From Macrococcus bovicus (GTDB taxonomy: Bacteria; Bacillota; Bacilli; Staphylococcales; Staphylococcaceae), in NCBI RefSeq assembly GCF_004359575.1, contig NZ_SCWF01000002.1, forward strand, positions 62,001 to 126,000: a stretch of DNA of 64,000 nucleotides, in the 5' to 3' direction. The stretch's first letter is position 1; every line of letters starts with the position of its first letter. Of this stretch, positions 46,003 to 56,456 are shown in pieces. Under the pieces are notes generated by a model, which was given only the letters and a program-made list of their open reading frames with translations, ran no database searches and was not told where the DNA came from. The translations under genes and the position numbers were made by a program.

Positions 46003-46352
46003 AGAAACGTCCCGCAAAAGGTGTCTGCGGGACGATACGCCAGTGAACACACGGAAATATGAGGAGAAACGTCCCGCAAAATAGATCTGCGGGACGATAC
46101 GCCGGTGAACACGCGGATATATGAGGAGAAACGTCCCGCAAAATAGATCTGCGGGACGATACGCCGGTGAACACGCGGAAATATGAGGAGAAACGTCCCG
46201 CAAAAGGGATCTGCGGGACGATACGCCGGTGAACACGCGGAAATATGAGAAGGAACGTCCCGCAAAAGGGATCTGCGGGACGATACGCCGGTGAACACGC
46301 GGAAATATGAGAAGGAACGTCCCGCAAAAGGGATCTGCGGGACGATACGCGG
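46003..46352. repeat. Six-unit tandem array of a 62-bp palindromic repeat (array 2)
   Basis: Units begin at 46005, 46067, 46129, 46191, 46253 and 46315, exactly 62 bp apart. The hairpin CGTCCCGC / GCGGGACG and the following ATACGC are the same as in array 1. The spacer is different (GGTGAACACGCGGAAATATG followed by AGGAG or AAGG). Loops vary in order along the array: AAGGTG, AATAGA twice, AAGGGA three times. It lies between the convergent ends of the HAD gene and def. The minus-strand open frames here are repeat artefacts. Confidence 0.95.
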
Positions 46353-46374
46353 ATACAGGAGCGTAAGCCTATAT

Positions 46375-46412
46375 AAAAAGAGTTGCCAGCGAAAGATCTG
46401 GCAACTCTTTTT
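46375..46412. terminator. Bidirectional terminator at the def end
   Basis: A 15-bp perfect stem, AAAAAGAGTTGCCAG / CTGGCAACTCTTTTT, with T-runs on both strands. Confidence 0.92.
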
Positions 46413-46965
46413 ATTCTACTGCTGTCGCATTCTCTTCAGGTTTAAATGGATCCGCCTGATTGATGTGATCATAGAACATGACACCATTCAGATGGTCAAT
46501 TTCATGCTGCACAACGATTGCAGCGAAGCGGTTCAGGCGGAGTTTGACTTCTTCACCTTCACGGTTAACAGCTTTTACTGTGATGCGGGCATAGCGGTGA
46601 ACAAGCCCGGGTATATTCTCATCAACACTCAGGCAGCCTTCACCTTGAGGCAGATAAGCTTTCTCCACACTATGGCTGACAATTTTCGGATTGAACAGCT
46701 GATGCGTGATATAGTCTTCTGTCTGCTCATCATAGAAATGAATGACGAGAAGACGTTTACTGATGTTTAATTGAGGGGCAGCTAATCCGACCCCGCTTCT
46801 CAGTTTATATTTCTTAGCTATCTTGTCGTCCTGACTGTTCTTCAGGAACTCAAGCATCTCATCAGCCAGCTTTACATCCTCCTGTGATAATGGGAGGCTG
46901 ACTTCCTGCGCTTTCTCTCTCAGCGTCGGATGTCCGTCTCTGATGATGTCTTTCATGGTTAACAT
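46411..46965 (-). CDS. def: Peptide deformylase
   Basis: This 184-residue enzyme removes the formyl group from nascent N-terminal methionine. The three PDF motifs are intact: [13 protein letters not shown] (metal Cys) and HEIDH (metal His residues). The longer insertions fit the type II deformylase of Gram-positives. AAAGGAGTG precedes the ATG at 46965; a second in-frame ATG three codons later is possible. It is divergent from ykyA-pdh, the arrangement also seen in Staphylococcus. Confidence 0.95.
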   Translation of the reverse strand: MLTMKDIIRDGHPTLREKAQEVSLPLSQEDVKLADEMLEFLKNSQDDKIAKKYKLRSGVGLAAPQLNISKRLLVIHFYDEQTEDYITHQLFNPKIVSHSVEKAYLPQGEGCLSVDENIPGLVHRYARITVKAVNREGEEVKLRLNRFAAIVVQHEIDHLNGVMFYDHINQADPFKPEENATAVE

Positions 46966-47076
46966 GTAATCACTCCTTTTTTATAATATAGCAGAAACGA
47001 CACCTTAGGATAAACATTGAATCACTATTTAAAAAAGGCTACTATAAAACTGAATGAAAAAGGAGGAACAATTCAT

Positions 47077-47712
47077 ATGAAGAAACTAATTATCGCTGGC
47101 CTGTCCGTCGTCATGCTTGCCGGCTGCGGGAATAAGACTGAGCAGCTGGAGAAATTCTACACCCAGATTGATGCGGTCAACGCAAAAGAGAAACCAGTGG
47201 TCGCAGTCAACAAGGAACTCCAGAAGCTTGAATCTGAAAAGGTGGAGCTGTTCAATAAAATCAGTAAAGCAAAAAAACAGGATATTAACCTCATCAACAG
47301 CACGGCAACAAAACTTGTTCAGAATGCTTCTGCCAGAAGTACGGCAATCAATAAGGAAATCAAGGCCTATGATGAATCAGAGAACGAATTCAACAAGGCG
47401 AAAGATTTAGCCAGTGAAATTAAAGATAAGGATCAGAAAAAAGAAGCATCAGATCTGACCGATGCTCTGGAAAAAAAGTACAGCCAGCATGATGGACTGA
47501 TGACAGCCTACCAGGATGTCCTGAAAAAAGAAAATGATTTATTCAAGTACTTACAGGGTAAAAGTCCAGAGACGAGCGGCGTCAATGCTAAGATTGAAAG
47601 TCTGAACACATCAACGAGTGCTTTCCAGAAAAAAATGACGGTTTTCAATCAAACAATGGAGCAAGTTCAGAAGGAATCCGGCGATATCGTCAAGTTATTG
47701 AACAACAAATAA
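47077..47712 (+). CDS. ykyA: YkyA-family lipoprotein
   Basis: This 211-residue lipoprotein has a signal peptide ending in the lipobox LAGC. The mature part is almost wholly charged coiled-coil helix (KLESEKVELFNKISKAKKQ and repeated Lys/Glu heptads). YkyA-like proteins are putative cell-wall-binding lipoproteins found just upstream of pdhA in Bacillus and Staphylococcus; no activity is known. The start at 47077 is chosen because AAAAAGGAGG precedes it and it gives a normal signal peptide; the longer frame from 47017 does not. Confidence 0.88.
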   Translation: MKKLIIAGLSVVMLAGCGNKTEQLEKFYTQIDAVNAKEKPVVAVNKELQKLESEKVELFNKISKAKKQDINLINSTATKLVQNASARSTAINKEIKAYDESENEFNKAKDLASEIKDKDQKKEASDLTDALEKKYSQHDGLMTAYQDVLKKENDLFKYLQGKSPETSGVNAKIESLNTSTSAFQKKMTVFNQTMEQVQKESGDIVKLLNNK

Positions 47713-47770
47713 TTGTACTATAACAGAAAAAGTTATATCGGTATAACAGAGTGTTCGATTCCTATTGTTT

Positions 47771-47808
47771 CAACAAATAAAACCCTTTAATTGTTGCGGA
47801 TTTTTTTT
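47771..47808 (+). terminator. Terminator after ykyA
   Basis: The stem CAACAAATAAA / TTTAATTGTTG (one mismatch) is followed by GCGGA and eight T. Confidence 0.7.
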
Positions 47809-47809
47809 G

Positions 47810-47839
47810 TTTAACACTAGAACAGTTTTATGTTAGAAT
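47810..47839 (+). promoter_or_regulatory. pdh operon promoter
   Basis: TTTAAC at 47810-47815, an 18-base spacer and TAGAAT at 47834-47839 with TG two bases before (extended -10). It lies about 38 bases before the pdhA ribosome site. Confidence 0.55.
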
Positions 47840-47883
47840 AATTCAAGTAAATATAAATATATCCGAAAGGTTTGGTGAATTGA

Positions 47884-48999
<1,116 letters not shown>

Positions 49000-49002
49000 G
49001 TC

Positions 49003-49980
49003 ATGGCACAAATGACGATGATTCAAGCAATAACAAATGCACTGCAGACAGAACTTAAAAATGACGAAAACGTCGTAGTTTTCGGTGAAGACGTTGGTGT
49101 CAACGGTGGTGTATTCCGTGCGACTGAAGGACTTCAGAAAGAATTCGGTGAAGACCGCGTCTTCGATACGCCGCTTGCGGAATCAGGTATCGGTGGTCTG
49201 GCAATCGGTTTATCTTTAACAGGTTTCCGTCCAGTCATGGAAATCCAGTTCTTCGGCTTCGTCTTCGAAGTATTCGATTCAATCGCTGCTCAAATTTCAC
49301 GTCAGAGCTTCCGTTCAGGCGGCACTAAGCCTGCACCGATTGTCATCCGTTCACCATTCGGTGGTGGTGTTCATACACCTGAACTTCACGCAGATAACTT
49401 AGAGGGCTTAATGGCTCAGACACCGGGTATCAAAGTTGTTATCCCGTCTAACCCATATGATGCTAAAGGTCTCCTGATCTCAGCTATCCGCGACAACGAT
49501 CCAGTTGTCTTCCTTGAGCACATGAAGTTATATCGTTCATTCCGTGAAGAAGTACCTGAAGAAGAATATACGGTTGAAATCGGTAAAGCAGCAGTGAAAC
49601 AGGAAGGGACAGACCTTTCTATCATCACATACGGTGCAATGGTACAGGAATCTATGAAAGCAGCTGAAGAGCTTGCTAAAGAGGGTCATTCAGTTGAAGT
49701 CGTTGACCTGCGCACAGTTCAACCTCTTGATATCGATACAATCATTGCTTCTGTCGAAAAAACAGGCCGTGTAGTCGTCGTTCAAGAAGCACAAAAACAA
49801 GCAGGTGTAGGCGCAAACGTCGTTTCTGAAATCTCAGAACGTGCTGTGCTGAGCCTTGAAGCACCGATTGCTCGTGTCTATGCACCTGATACTGCATACC
49901 CATTCACACAAGCTGAGAATGTCTGGTTACCAAACAAAGACGGCATCGTGGAAGCAGCAAAACGTACTTTAGAATTTTAA
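49003..49980 (+). CDS. pdhB: Pyruvate dehydrogenase E1 beta subunit
   Basis: This 325-residue transketolase-like partner of PdhA completes the E1 heterotetramer. It shows [34 protein letters not shown] and [17 protein letters not shown], all typical of E1 beta. It starts three bases after the pdhA stop. A perfect hairpin lies between it and pdhC. Confidence 0.96.
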   Translation: MAQMTMIQAITNALQTELKNDENVVVFGEDVGVNGGVFRATEGLQKEFGEDRVFDTPLAESGIGGLAIGLSLTGFRPVMEIQFFGFVFEVFDSIAAQISRQSFRSGGTKPAPIVIRSPFGGGVHTPELHADNLEGLMAQTPGIKVVIPSNPYDAKGLLISAIRDNDPVVFLEHMKLYRSFREEVPEEEYTVEIGKAAVKQEGTDLSIITYGAMVQESMKAAEELAKEGHSVEVVDLRTVQPLDIDTIIASVEKTGRVVVVQEAQKQAGVGANVVSEISERAVLSLEAPIARVYAPDTAYPFTQAENVWLPNKDGIVEAAKRTLEF

Positions 49981-49985
49981 TATCC

Positions 49986-50011
49986 GTGAAAAGTACGCTT
50001 GTACTTTTCAC
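49986..50011 (+). other. Intercistronic hairpin between pdhB and pdhC
   Basis: A perfect 11-bp stem, GTGAAAAGTAC / GTACTTTTCAC, with loop GCTT and no T-run (TTTCCCTAT follows). It is more likely an RNA processing or stability element than a terminator, as pdhC and pdhD need to be co-expressed with pdhAB. Confidence 0.7.
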
Positions 50012-50049
50012 TTTCCCTATAAAAAAAGATATTCTAGGAGGAACTTAAA

Positions 50050-51351
50050 GTGGCATTTGAATTTAAATTACCGGCACTTGGTGAAGGTATTTTCGAAGGT
50101 GAAATCGTTAAGTGGTTCTTTAAAGAAGGCGACACAGTTAACGAAGACGATATTTTATGTGAAGTACAGAATGATAAATCTGTAGTTGAAATCCCATCAC
50201 CAGTATCTGGTACGGTTACAGAAGTAGTAGCAGAAGAAGGTACTGTTGCTAACCTCGGTGATGTCATCATCAAAATTGACTCTCCTGATGCACCTGCGGA
50301 TTCTCACGCTGAAGAAGCTAAAGAAGAGCCTCAAGCAGAAGTAAAAGAAGAAGCTCAAACAGAGGCACCAGCGCCTGCTGCTGCTACACAAGCAACAGAT
50401 GTTGAAGTGGATGAGAACCGCCGCGTCATCGCTATGCCTTCTGTCCGCAAATTTGCGCGTGAACAAGGCGTTAACATCAAAGCTGTCCAAGGAACAGGGA
50501 AAAACGGCCGCGTCTTAAAAGAAGACATCGAAGCATACAAAAACGGTGGCGCTGCTTCAGCTGCCCCAGAAGTTGCAGCAGCTCCAGCAGCCCAAGCGAC
50601 AGAAGCAGCTGTGACACCAGCTCAACCTATCGCTGCTCCAGAAGGTGACTTCCCAGAGACACGCGAAAAAATTCCTGCAATGCGTAAAGCAATTGCTAAA
50701 GCAATGGTTAACTCTAAACACACTGCGCCTCACGTAACATTAATGGACGAAATCGATGTTCAAGCATTATGGGATCACCGTAAAAAATTCAAAGAAGTGG
50801 CTGCTGAGCAAGGCACTAAACTGACATTCTTACCTTACGTTGTAAAAGCTTTAGTATCAGCTCTTAAAGCTTATCCAGCACTGAACACTTCTCTTGATGA
50901 TGCAACTGAAGAAGTCGTACACAAACATTACTACAACATCGGTATCGCAGCTGATACAGAACGCGGCTTACTTGTACCTGTCGTGAAACACGCTGACCGC
51001 AAATCAATCTTTGCGATTTCTGATGAAATCAACGAACTTGCTGTTAAAGCTCGTGACGGTAAACTTGCGCCTGCTGAAATGAAAGGTGCTTCATGTACAA
51101 TCAGTAATATCGGTTCTGCTGGTGGTCAGTGGTTCACACCAGTTATCAACCACCCAGAAGTAGCGATCTTAGGTATTGGCCGTATCGCTCAGAAACCAAT
51201 CGTCAAAGACGGCGAAATCATTGCAGCGCCAGTTCTTGCTTTATCACTTAGCTTTGACCACCGTCAAATCGATGGTGCAACAGGTCAAGCAGCTATGAAC
51301 CATATCAAACGTTTATTAAATAATCCAGAATTATTATTAATGGAGGGGTAA
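50050..51351 (+). CDS. pdhC: Dihydrolipoyllysine acetyltransferase (E2 of pyruvate dehydrogenase)
   Basis: This 433-residue E2 forms the core of the complex. One lipoyl domain (about 1-80) carries the lipoylated Lys43 in [11 protein letters not shown]. An Ala/Pro/Glu linker follows, then a peripheral-subunit-binding domain (about 120-157, [13 protein letters not shown]), another Ala/Pro linker, and the catalytic domain with [10 protein letters not shown]. The start is GTG at 50050 with CTAGGAGGAACTTAAA before it. Confidence 0.96.
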   Translation: MAFEFKLPALGEGIFEGEIVKWFFKEGDTVNEDDILCEVQNDKSVVEIPSPVSGTVTEVVAEEGTVANLGDVIIKIDSPDAPADSHAEEAKEEPQAEVKEEAQTEAPAPAAATQATDVEVDENRRVIAMPSVRKFAREQGVNIKAVQGTGKNGRVLKEDIEAYKNGGAASAAPEVAAAPAAQATEAAVTPAQPIAAPEGDFPETREKIPAMRKAIAKAMVNSKHTAPHVTLMDEIDVQALWDHRKKFKEVAAEQGTKLTFLPYVVKALVSALKAYPALNTSLDDATEEVVHKHYYNIGIAADTERGLLVPVVKHADRKSIFAISDEINELAVKARDGKLAPAEMKGASCTISNIGSAGGQWFTPVINHPEVAILGIGRIAQKPIVKDGEIIAAPVLALSLSFDHRQIDGATGQAAMNHIKRLLNNPELLLMEG

Positions 51352-51354
51352 AGA

Positions 51355-52761
51355 ATGGTAGTAGGAGATTTCCCAATTGAAACAGATACTATTGTAATCG
51401 GTGCAGGTCCTGGGGGTTATGTTGCAGCTATTCGTGCAGCACAGCTCGGACAAAAAGTAACAATCGTTGAGAAAGGCGCTCTTGGTGGCGTATGTCTTAA
51501 CGTCGGCTGTATCCCATCTAAAGCGTTACTCGCGGCTTCTCACCGTTATGAGGTTGCAAAACATTCAGAAGATATGGGTATTACAACTGAAGGCGTTAAA
51601 GTTGATTTCTCTAAAGTTCAAGAATTCAAGAACAGCGTTGTTAATAAATTAACAGGCGGTGTGGGTTCTTTACTTAAAGGCCGTAAAGTAGAAATCGCAG
51701 AAGGTGAAGCTTACTTTGTGGATGCCAACAACTTAAAAGTGATGACTGATAAAGCGTCACAAACTTATACTTTCAAAAACGCGATCATTGCTACTGGTTC
51801 TCGCCCGATTGAAATCCCTAACTTTAAATTCGGTAAACGCATCATCGATTCTACTGGTGCTTTAGCATTACCAGAAGTGCCTAAAAAGTTAGTCGTTGTC
51901 GGCGGCGGTTATATCGGTTCTGAGCTCGGAACAGCTTACGCTAACTTCGGTACTGAAGTCACTATTTTAGAAGGCGCTAAAGATATCTTAGGCGGATTCG
52001 AAAAACAAATGACTCAGATCGTTAAAAAAGGTTTAAAAGCTAAAGGCGTGACTATCGAAACAGAAGCGATGGCTAAATCAGCTGAAGAGACAGACAACGG
52101 CGTAACTGTAACATACGAAGTAAAAGGTGAAACGAAGACAGTTGAAGCAGACTACTGCTTAGTGACTGTAGGACGTCGTCCAAATACCAACGATATCGGA
52201 TTAGAAGAATTAGGTGTTAAACTGACAGACCGTGGTTTAATCGAAGTCGACAAACAAGGTCGTACATCTGTTGACAACATCTTCGCTATCGGTGATATCG
52301 TTGCAGGACCACCACTTGCGCACAAAGCATCTTATGAAGCGAAAGTTGCGGCTGAAGCGATCTCAGGTGAAAAATCAGAAGTGGATTACCTGGCGATCCC
52401 AGCGGTATGTTTCACTGAACCTGAACTTGCGACAGTGGGTTACACTGAAGCGATGGCGAAAGAAGAAGGTCTTGAATATAAAGCTTCAAAATTCCCATTC
52501 GCAGCAAATGGCCGTGCATTATCAATCAATGCATCTGAAGGTTTCGTGAAATTAATCTCTCTTAAAGAAGATGGATTACTGATCGGCGCACAAGTTGCAG
52601 GTTCTGGTGCATCTGACATTATCGCTGAACTTGGTTTAGCCATTGAGACAGGTATGACTGCTGAAGATATAGCGATGACTATCCACGCTCACCCAACTTT
52701 AGGTGAGATTTCAATGGAAGCAGCTGAAGTTGCGATCGGTCACCCTATCCACACGATGTAA
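51355..52761 (+). CDS. pdhD: Dihydrolipoamide dehydrogenase (E3)
   Basis: This 468-residue flavoprotein reoxidises the lipoyl groups and makes NADH. It shows the FAD motif [17 protein letters not shown], the redox disulphide [13 protein letters not shown], the NAD-binding [18 protein letters not shown], and the C-terminal HAHPTLGEI (catalytic His-Glu). It starts three bases after pdhC and ends the operon at a strong terminator. The same E3 may serve other 2-oxoacid dehydrogenases. Confidence 0.97.
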   Translation: MVVGDFPIETDTIVIGAGPGGYVAAIRAAQLGQKVTIVEKGALGGVCLNVGCIPSKALLAASHRYEVAKHSEDMGITTEGVKVDFSKVQEFKNSVVNKLTGGVGSLLKGRKVEIAEGEAYFVDANNLKVMTDKASQTYTFKNAIIATGSRPIEIPNFKFGKRIIDSTGALALPEVPKKLVVVGGGYIGSELGTAYANFGTEVTILEGAKDILGGFEKQMTQIVKKGLKAKGVTIETEAMAKSAEETDNGVTVTYEVKGETKTVEADYCLVTVGRRPNTNDIGLEELGVKLTDRGLIEVDKQGRTSVDNIFAIGDIVAGPPLAHKASYEAKVAAEAISGEKSEVDYLAIPAVCFTEPELATVGYTEAMAKEEGLEYKASKFPFAANGRALSINASEGFVKLISLKEDGLLIGAQVAGSGASDIIAELGLAIETGMTAEDIAMTIHAHPTLGEISMEAAEVAIGHPIHTM

Positions 52762-52779
52762 TACTTTTCAATCACTATT

Positions 52780-52816
52780 AAAAACGCTATTCTATTTATA
52801 GAATAGCGTTTTTTTA
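52780..52816 (+). terminator. Terminator of the pdh operon
   Basis: A 15-bp stem, AAAAACGCTATTCTA / TAGAATAGCGTTTTT, and T-run. The T-run is only 2 bases from the ribosome site of the next gene. Confidence 0.92.
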
Positions 52817-52827
52817 TGGAGGTCAAT

Positions 52828-53112
52828 ATGGAGTACAGTTATCCGTTAGATTTAGATTGGACACCTGACGAAATGGTAGCGGTCGTCAATTTTCTGGCAG
52901 CTATCGAACAGAGTTATGAAAGTAAGATCAATATTGATGAACTGAAGATGAAATACGATCAGTTCAAGAAGGTCTGCCCGGGTAAAGCCCAGGAAAATAA
53001 TATCTACAAGGATTTCAAGAAAGCCTCAGGATATGATGGTTATCCGGTTATCAAGAAAATGCGTGAAGCACTGGGTTCAGAGACTAAAGTGATCTCAATG
53101 ACAAAAATATAA
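52828..53112 (+). CDS. UPF0223 family protein
   Basis: This 94-residue soluble protein matches the UPF0223 (YktA) family: MEYSYPLDLDWTPDEMVAVV at the N-terminus and KDFKKASGYDGYPVIKKMRE near the C-terminus. No function is known. The start at 52828 is chosen because GGAGGTCAAT precedes it; an ATG at 52816 is part of the ribosome site itself. It lies directly behind the pdh terminator and may be transcribed by read-through. Confidence 0.88.
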   Translation: MEYSYPLDLDWTPDEMVAVVNFLAAIEQSYESKINIDELKMKYDQFKKVCPGKAQENNIYKDFKKASGYDGYPVIKKMREALGSETKVISMTKI

Positions 53113-53215
53113 TGAATTACCCCCTTCATATTGTTTAATAGTCCTAATTTTGATAAATTATAAGTAATGATATTAAACTTATTGTTTATTATTTTTAAAC
53201 AGAAGGGGGTTAGTT

Positions 53216-53758
53216 ATGGATATTGGAAAGAAGATTAAAGATCTTCGACGTCAGAAAAATCTGACCCAGGAAGAACTGGGTGAACGGACCGATCTATCAA
53301 AAGGCTACATCTCACAGCTGGAGCGCAATCTCAGCTCGCCATCAATGGAGACGTTCTTTAATATACTGGAAGTGCTGGGTGCTAAGCCTGCAGAATTCTT
53401 CAGTGATGCCCTCTATCAGCAGCAGATACATTATCCCCTGTCAGAACAGACCTTATATGATGAATATGACAATGGCTACATGATCAACTGGCTTGTTCCG
53501 GAATCAAACGATTATGATATGGAGCCTGTGATCATCACTTTAAAGCCGGGGGCTGAATATAAGAAGTTTGAGCCTTCTCCGTCAGAGAGTTTTATGTATG
53601 TCATGGAAGGTCGTGCTTCCATCAGAATAGGGCGGAAAGTCTATACAGCTGACCAGCATGAATGTTTTTATTTCAAGGCGAATGAATCCCATCAGTTGTT
53701 TAATCAGGAAAAAGTAGAGGCGAAAATTCTCATTGTCGCAACGGAATCTTATTTATAG
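53216..53758 (+). CDS. XRE-family regulator with cupin domain (polyamine uptake operon)
   Basis: This 180-residue regulator has an N-terminal helix-turn-helix (about 5-60, KNLTQEELGERTDLSKGYISQLERN) and a C-terminal cupin sensor (about 105-178, PSESFMYVMEGRASIRIG). This type of XRE-cupin protein next to potABCD is thought to sense polyamines or related ligands and control uptake. An AGAAGGGGG ribosome site precedes the ATG. potA follows nine bases after its stop, so it probably regulates its own operon. Direct evidence of its ligand is absent. Confidence 0.85.
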   Translation: MDIGKKIKDLRRQKNLTQEELGERTDLSKGYISQLERNLSSPSMETFFNILEVLGAKPAEFFSDALYQQQIHYPLSEQTLYDEYDNGYMINWLVPESNDYDMEPVIITLKPGAEYKKFEPSPSESFMYVMEGRASIRIGRKVYTADQHECFYFKANESHQLFNQEKVEAKILIVATESYL

Positions 53759-53767
53759 GAGGAATAT

Positions 53768-54856
53768 ATGGACAAGTTTATTGCATTTAACGATGTGACG
53801 AAAGTATATGATGGTAACCCGGTATTAAAGGGCGTTAACTTTGAAATAGAGGAAGGCAAGTTCTACACCTTACTGGGTCCTTCCGGCTGCGGTAAGACGA
53901 CCATTCTGCGGCTGATTGCGGGCTTTGAGAAGCCGACATCAGGGGATGTGTATTTCGCAGGTCAGCGCATCAATGATGTGCCGGCCAATAAACGTCAGGT
54001 CAATACCGTCTTCCAGGATTATGCGCTCTTTCCGCATCTGGATGTCTTTGAGAATGTGGCGTTCGGTCTGCGCATCAAGAAGATGGACAAAGCACTTGTC
54101 GAGTCAAAGGTGAACGAAGCATTGAGACTGGTGAAGCTTGAAGGCTACGGCAAACGCCGGATCGCTGAGATGAGTGGAGGCCAGCGTCAGCGTGTGGCTA
54201 TTGCGCGTGCCATTGTCAATGAGCCGGAAGTGATCCTGCTTGACGAGCCGCTCAGTGCACTGGACTTGAAACTGCGTACAGAGATGCAGTATGAGCTGCG
54301 TGAACTGCAGCAGCGTCTCGGCATTACATTTATCTTTGTGACACACGACCAGGAAGAGGCGCTTGCGATGAGTGACTATATCTTTGTCATGCGTGATGGT
54401 CATATCGAACAGAGCGGGACACCGCTTGATATATACGATGAGCCGGTCAATCGTTATGTCGCTGATTTCATCGGTGAGTCGAATATTATTCCGGGACGCA
54501 TGGTACGCGATTATGTCGTTCAGATCTATGGCAAGGAATATGCCTGTGTCGACAGAGGGTTCAAGCCGAATGCTGAAGTCGATGTGGTCATCCGGCCGGA
54601 GGACCTGGCGGTCACAGCAGCAGCTGAAGGGAAGCTGCAGGCCCGTGTCGATTCCCAGCTCTTCCGCGGGGTACACTATGAAATCTGTCTCTTTGATGCG
54701 GAAGGCAACGAGTGGATCTGCCACACGACAAAACCGGCACCTGTCGGAGAAGTCGTCGGCTTAACTTTCTCTGAGCAGGCGATTCATATCATGCTGCCGG
54801 GAGAGACTGAAGACGAGTTTGATGCCCGCATTGAATCCTATGAGGTACAGACATGA
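53768..54856 (+). CDS. potA: Spermidine/putrescine ABC transporter ATP-binding protein
   Basis: This 362-residue ATPase powers polyamine import. It has Walker [13 protein letters not shown] signature [14 protein letters not shown], Walker [13 protein letters not shown] and a C-terminal TOBE domain (about 285-345). TAGGAGGAATAT precedes the ATG. The stop overlaps potB (ATGA). It sits second in a five-gene operon after the XRE-cupin regulator. Confidence 0.95.
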   Translation: MDKFIAFNDVTKVYDGNPVLKGVNFEIEEGKFYTLLGPSGCGKTTILRLIAGFEKPTSGDVYFAGQRINDVPANKRQVNTVFQDYALFPHLDVFENVAFGLRIKKMDKALVESKVNEALRLVKLEGYGKRRIAEMSGGQRQRVAIARAIVNEPEVILLDEPLSALDLKLRTEMQYELRELQQRLGITFIFVTHDQEEALAMSDYIFVMRDGHIEQSGTPLDIYDEPVNRYVADFIGESNIIPGRMVRDYVVQIYGKEYACVDRGFKPNAEVDVVIRPEDLAVTAAAEGKLQARVDSQLFRGVHYEICLFDAEGNEWICHTTKPAPVGEVVGLTFSEQAIHIMLPGETEDEFDARIESYEVQT

Positions 54857-55656
54857 GAGAAGCAAAGAAATATTTTCTGATCCCGTATCTGATATGGATT
54901 ATCTTTTTCATCATTCTGCCTCTTGTCTCCATTTTTTATTCAAGCTTTATCAGCCTGGATGGCAAATTCACATTGGAGAACTATGCTGATTTCTTTAGCG
55001 GCACCTATCTGCAGATGACACTGACATCATTTCTCTATGCGCTGATCATCACGTTGTTCTGCCTGGTTATTTCATATCCGGTCGCACTCGCTATACGGAA
55101 TACACGAAATAAACAGTTCTGGCTGCTGCTGATCATTCTGCCGACATGGATCAATCTGCTGCTTAAAACTTATGCGTTCATCGGTATATTAAGCAAAGAA
55201 GGCACTGTCAATGATGTGCTGTCCTTTCTGCACCTGCCGCATACGCAGCTGCTGTTCACGAATACAGCCTTTATCATTGTCTCTATCTATATTTACATTC
55301 CGTTCATGATTCTGCCGATCTTCAACAGTATGGATGCCATTCCGGAGAACCTGATTCAGGCTTCACGGGATCTCGGAGCAGACAGATGGACGACATTCAG
55401 AAAGGTCATCATGCCCCTGTCATGGGAAGGTGTCAAGACAGGCATTCAGATCACCTTTATTCCGGCACTGAGTCTCTTCATGATCACGCGTCTGATTGCC
55501 GGAAATAAGGTCGTCAACCTCGGCACCGCTATTGAAGAGCAGTTTCTTGTCACACAGAACTACGGAATGGGCTCCACTATCGCAGTCTTCCTGATTCTTT
55601 CCATGGCACTCGTCATGATCCTGACTAAACAACGCGAGAGCGAGGGCAGAAGTTAA
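54853..55656 (+). CDS. potB: Spermidine/putrescine ABC transporter permease PotB
   Basis: This 267-residue inner-membrane permease has about six helices and the ABC permease EAA-type loop ([26 protein letters not shown]) that contacts PotA. It pairs with PotC to form the translocation channel. It overlaps potA by four bases and its stop overlaps the potC start by one base (TAATG). Confidence 0.94.
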   Translation: MREAKKYFLIPYLIWIIFFIILPLVSIFYSSFISLDGKFTLENYADFFSGTYLQMTLTSFLYALIITLFCLVISYPVALAIRNTRNKQFWLLLIILPTWINLLLKTYAFIGILSKEGTVNDVLSFLHLPHTQLLFTNTAFIIVSIYIYIPFMILPIFNSMDAIPENLIQASRDLGADRWTTFRKVIMPLSWEGVKTGIQITFIPALSLFMITRLIAGNKVVNLGTAIEEQFLVTQNYGMGSTIAVFLILSMALVMILTKQRESEGRS

Positions 55657-56456
55657 TGAAATTGCAATCAAAAATAGTTTTAGCCATTACTATGCTGCTT
55701 CTTTACTTTCCGATATTCTTTCTAATGTTCTATTCTTTCAACAGTGCAGGTAACATGAACCGTTTTGAAGGATTTACACTGGATCACTACAAAGCCGTCT
55801 TTCAGAACAAGCGGCTCATGGTCATCATATTGAATACCATTGCAGTGGCGCTGATTGCAGCCAGCATCTCGACCTTGATCGGTGTCTTCGGCGCCCTTGG
55901 TATTCATTATATGCGCAACAAGAAGATCAAGATTGGTTTACTGACCTTGAATAATATTCTGATGGTCAGCAGTGATGTCGTCATCGGCTCGTCCTTCTTG
56001 ATTCTTTTCACTATCATCGGACATTTTACGGGCCTCGGCCTCGGCTTCTGGTCTGTCCTGATCTCTCATATCGCTTTCTGCGTGCCGATTGTCGTCCTGA
56101 TGGTGCTCCCGAAACTCTACGATATGAATGAATCATTGATCAATGCGGCGACAGATCTCGGCGCTTCAACGTATCAGACGCTCTCGCGTGTCGTCATACC
56201 GCATCTGATGCCTGGCGCTGTAGCAGGATTCTTTATGGCATTGACCTATTCGCTCGATGACTTCACTGTCAGCTTCTTTGTGACGGGCAATGGTTTCAGC
56301 GTGCTCTCTGTTGAGATTTACTCTATGGCACGTAAAGGGATTTCTATGGAGATCAATGCGCTGTCAACGATCCTGTTTGTTGTGGTCATGGCGATTATTG
56401 CGGTCTATTACTTCATCACGAATAAAAGTGAAAATAAACGGAGAGGAGCAATCTGA
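55656..56456 (+). CDS. potC: Spermidine/putrescine ABC transporter permease PotC
   Basis: This 266-residue permease is the second membrane subunit, with about six helices. Its EAA loop is ESLINAATDLGASTYQTLSRVVIPHL. The nearby LTYSLDDFTVSFF is typical of PotC. The stop overlaps the potD ATG (TGATG), so PotB, PotC and PotD are translationally linked. Confidence 0.94.
   Translation: MKLQSKIVLAITMLLLYFPIFFLMFYSFNSAGNMNRFEGFTLDHYKAVFQNKRLMVIILNTIAVALIAASISTLIGVFGALGIHYMRNKKIKIGLLTLNNILMVSSDVVIGSSFLILFTIIGHFTGLGLGFWSVLISHIAFCVPIVVLMVLPKLYDMNESLINAATDLGASTYQTLSRVVIPHLMPGAVAGFFMALTYSLDDFTVSFFVTGNGFSVLSVEIYSMARKGISMEINALSTILFVVVMAIIAVYYFITNKSENKRRGAI

Noticed and set aside
45780-46327. Minus-strand open frames with RPADPFCGTF-type peptide repeats
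   Set aside because: Same artefact from the second palindromic array; the frames also run through the HAD gene and lack start signals.
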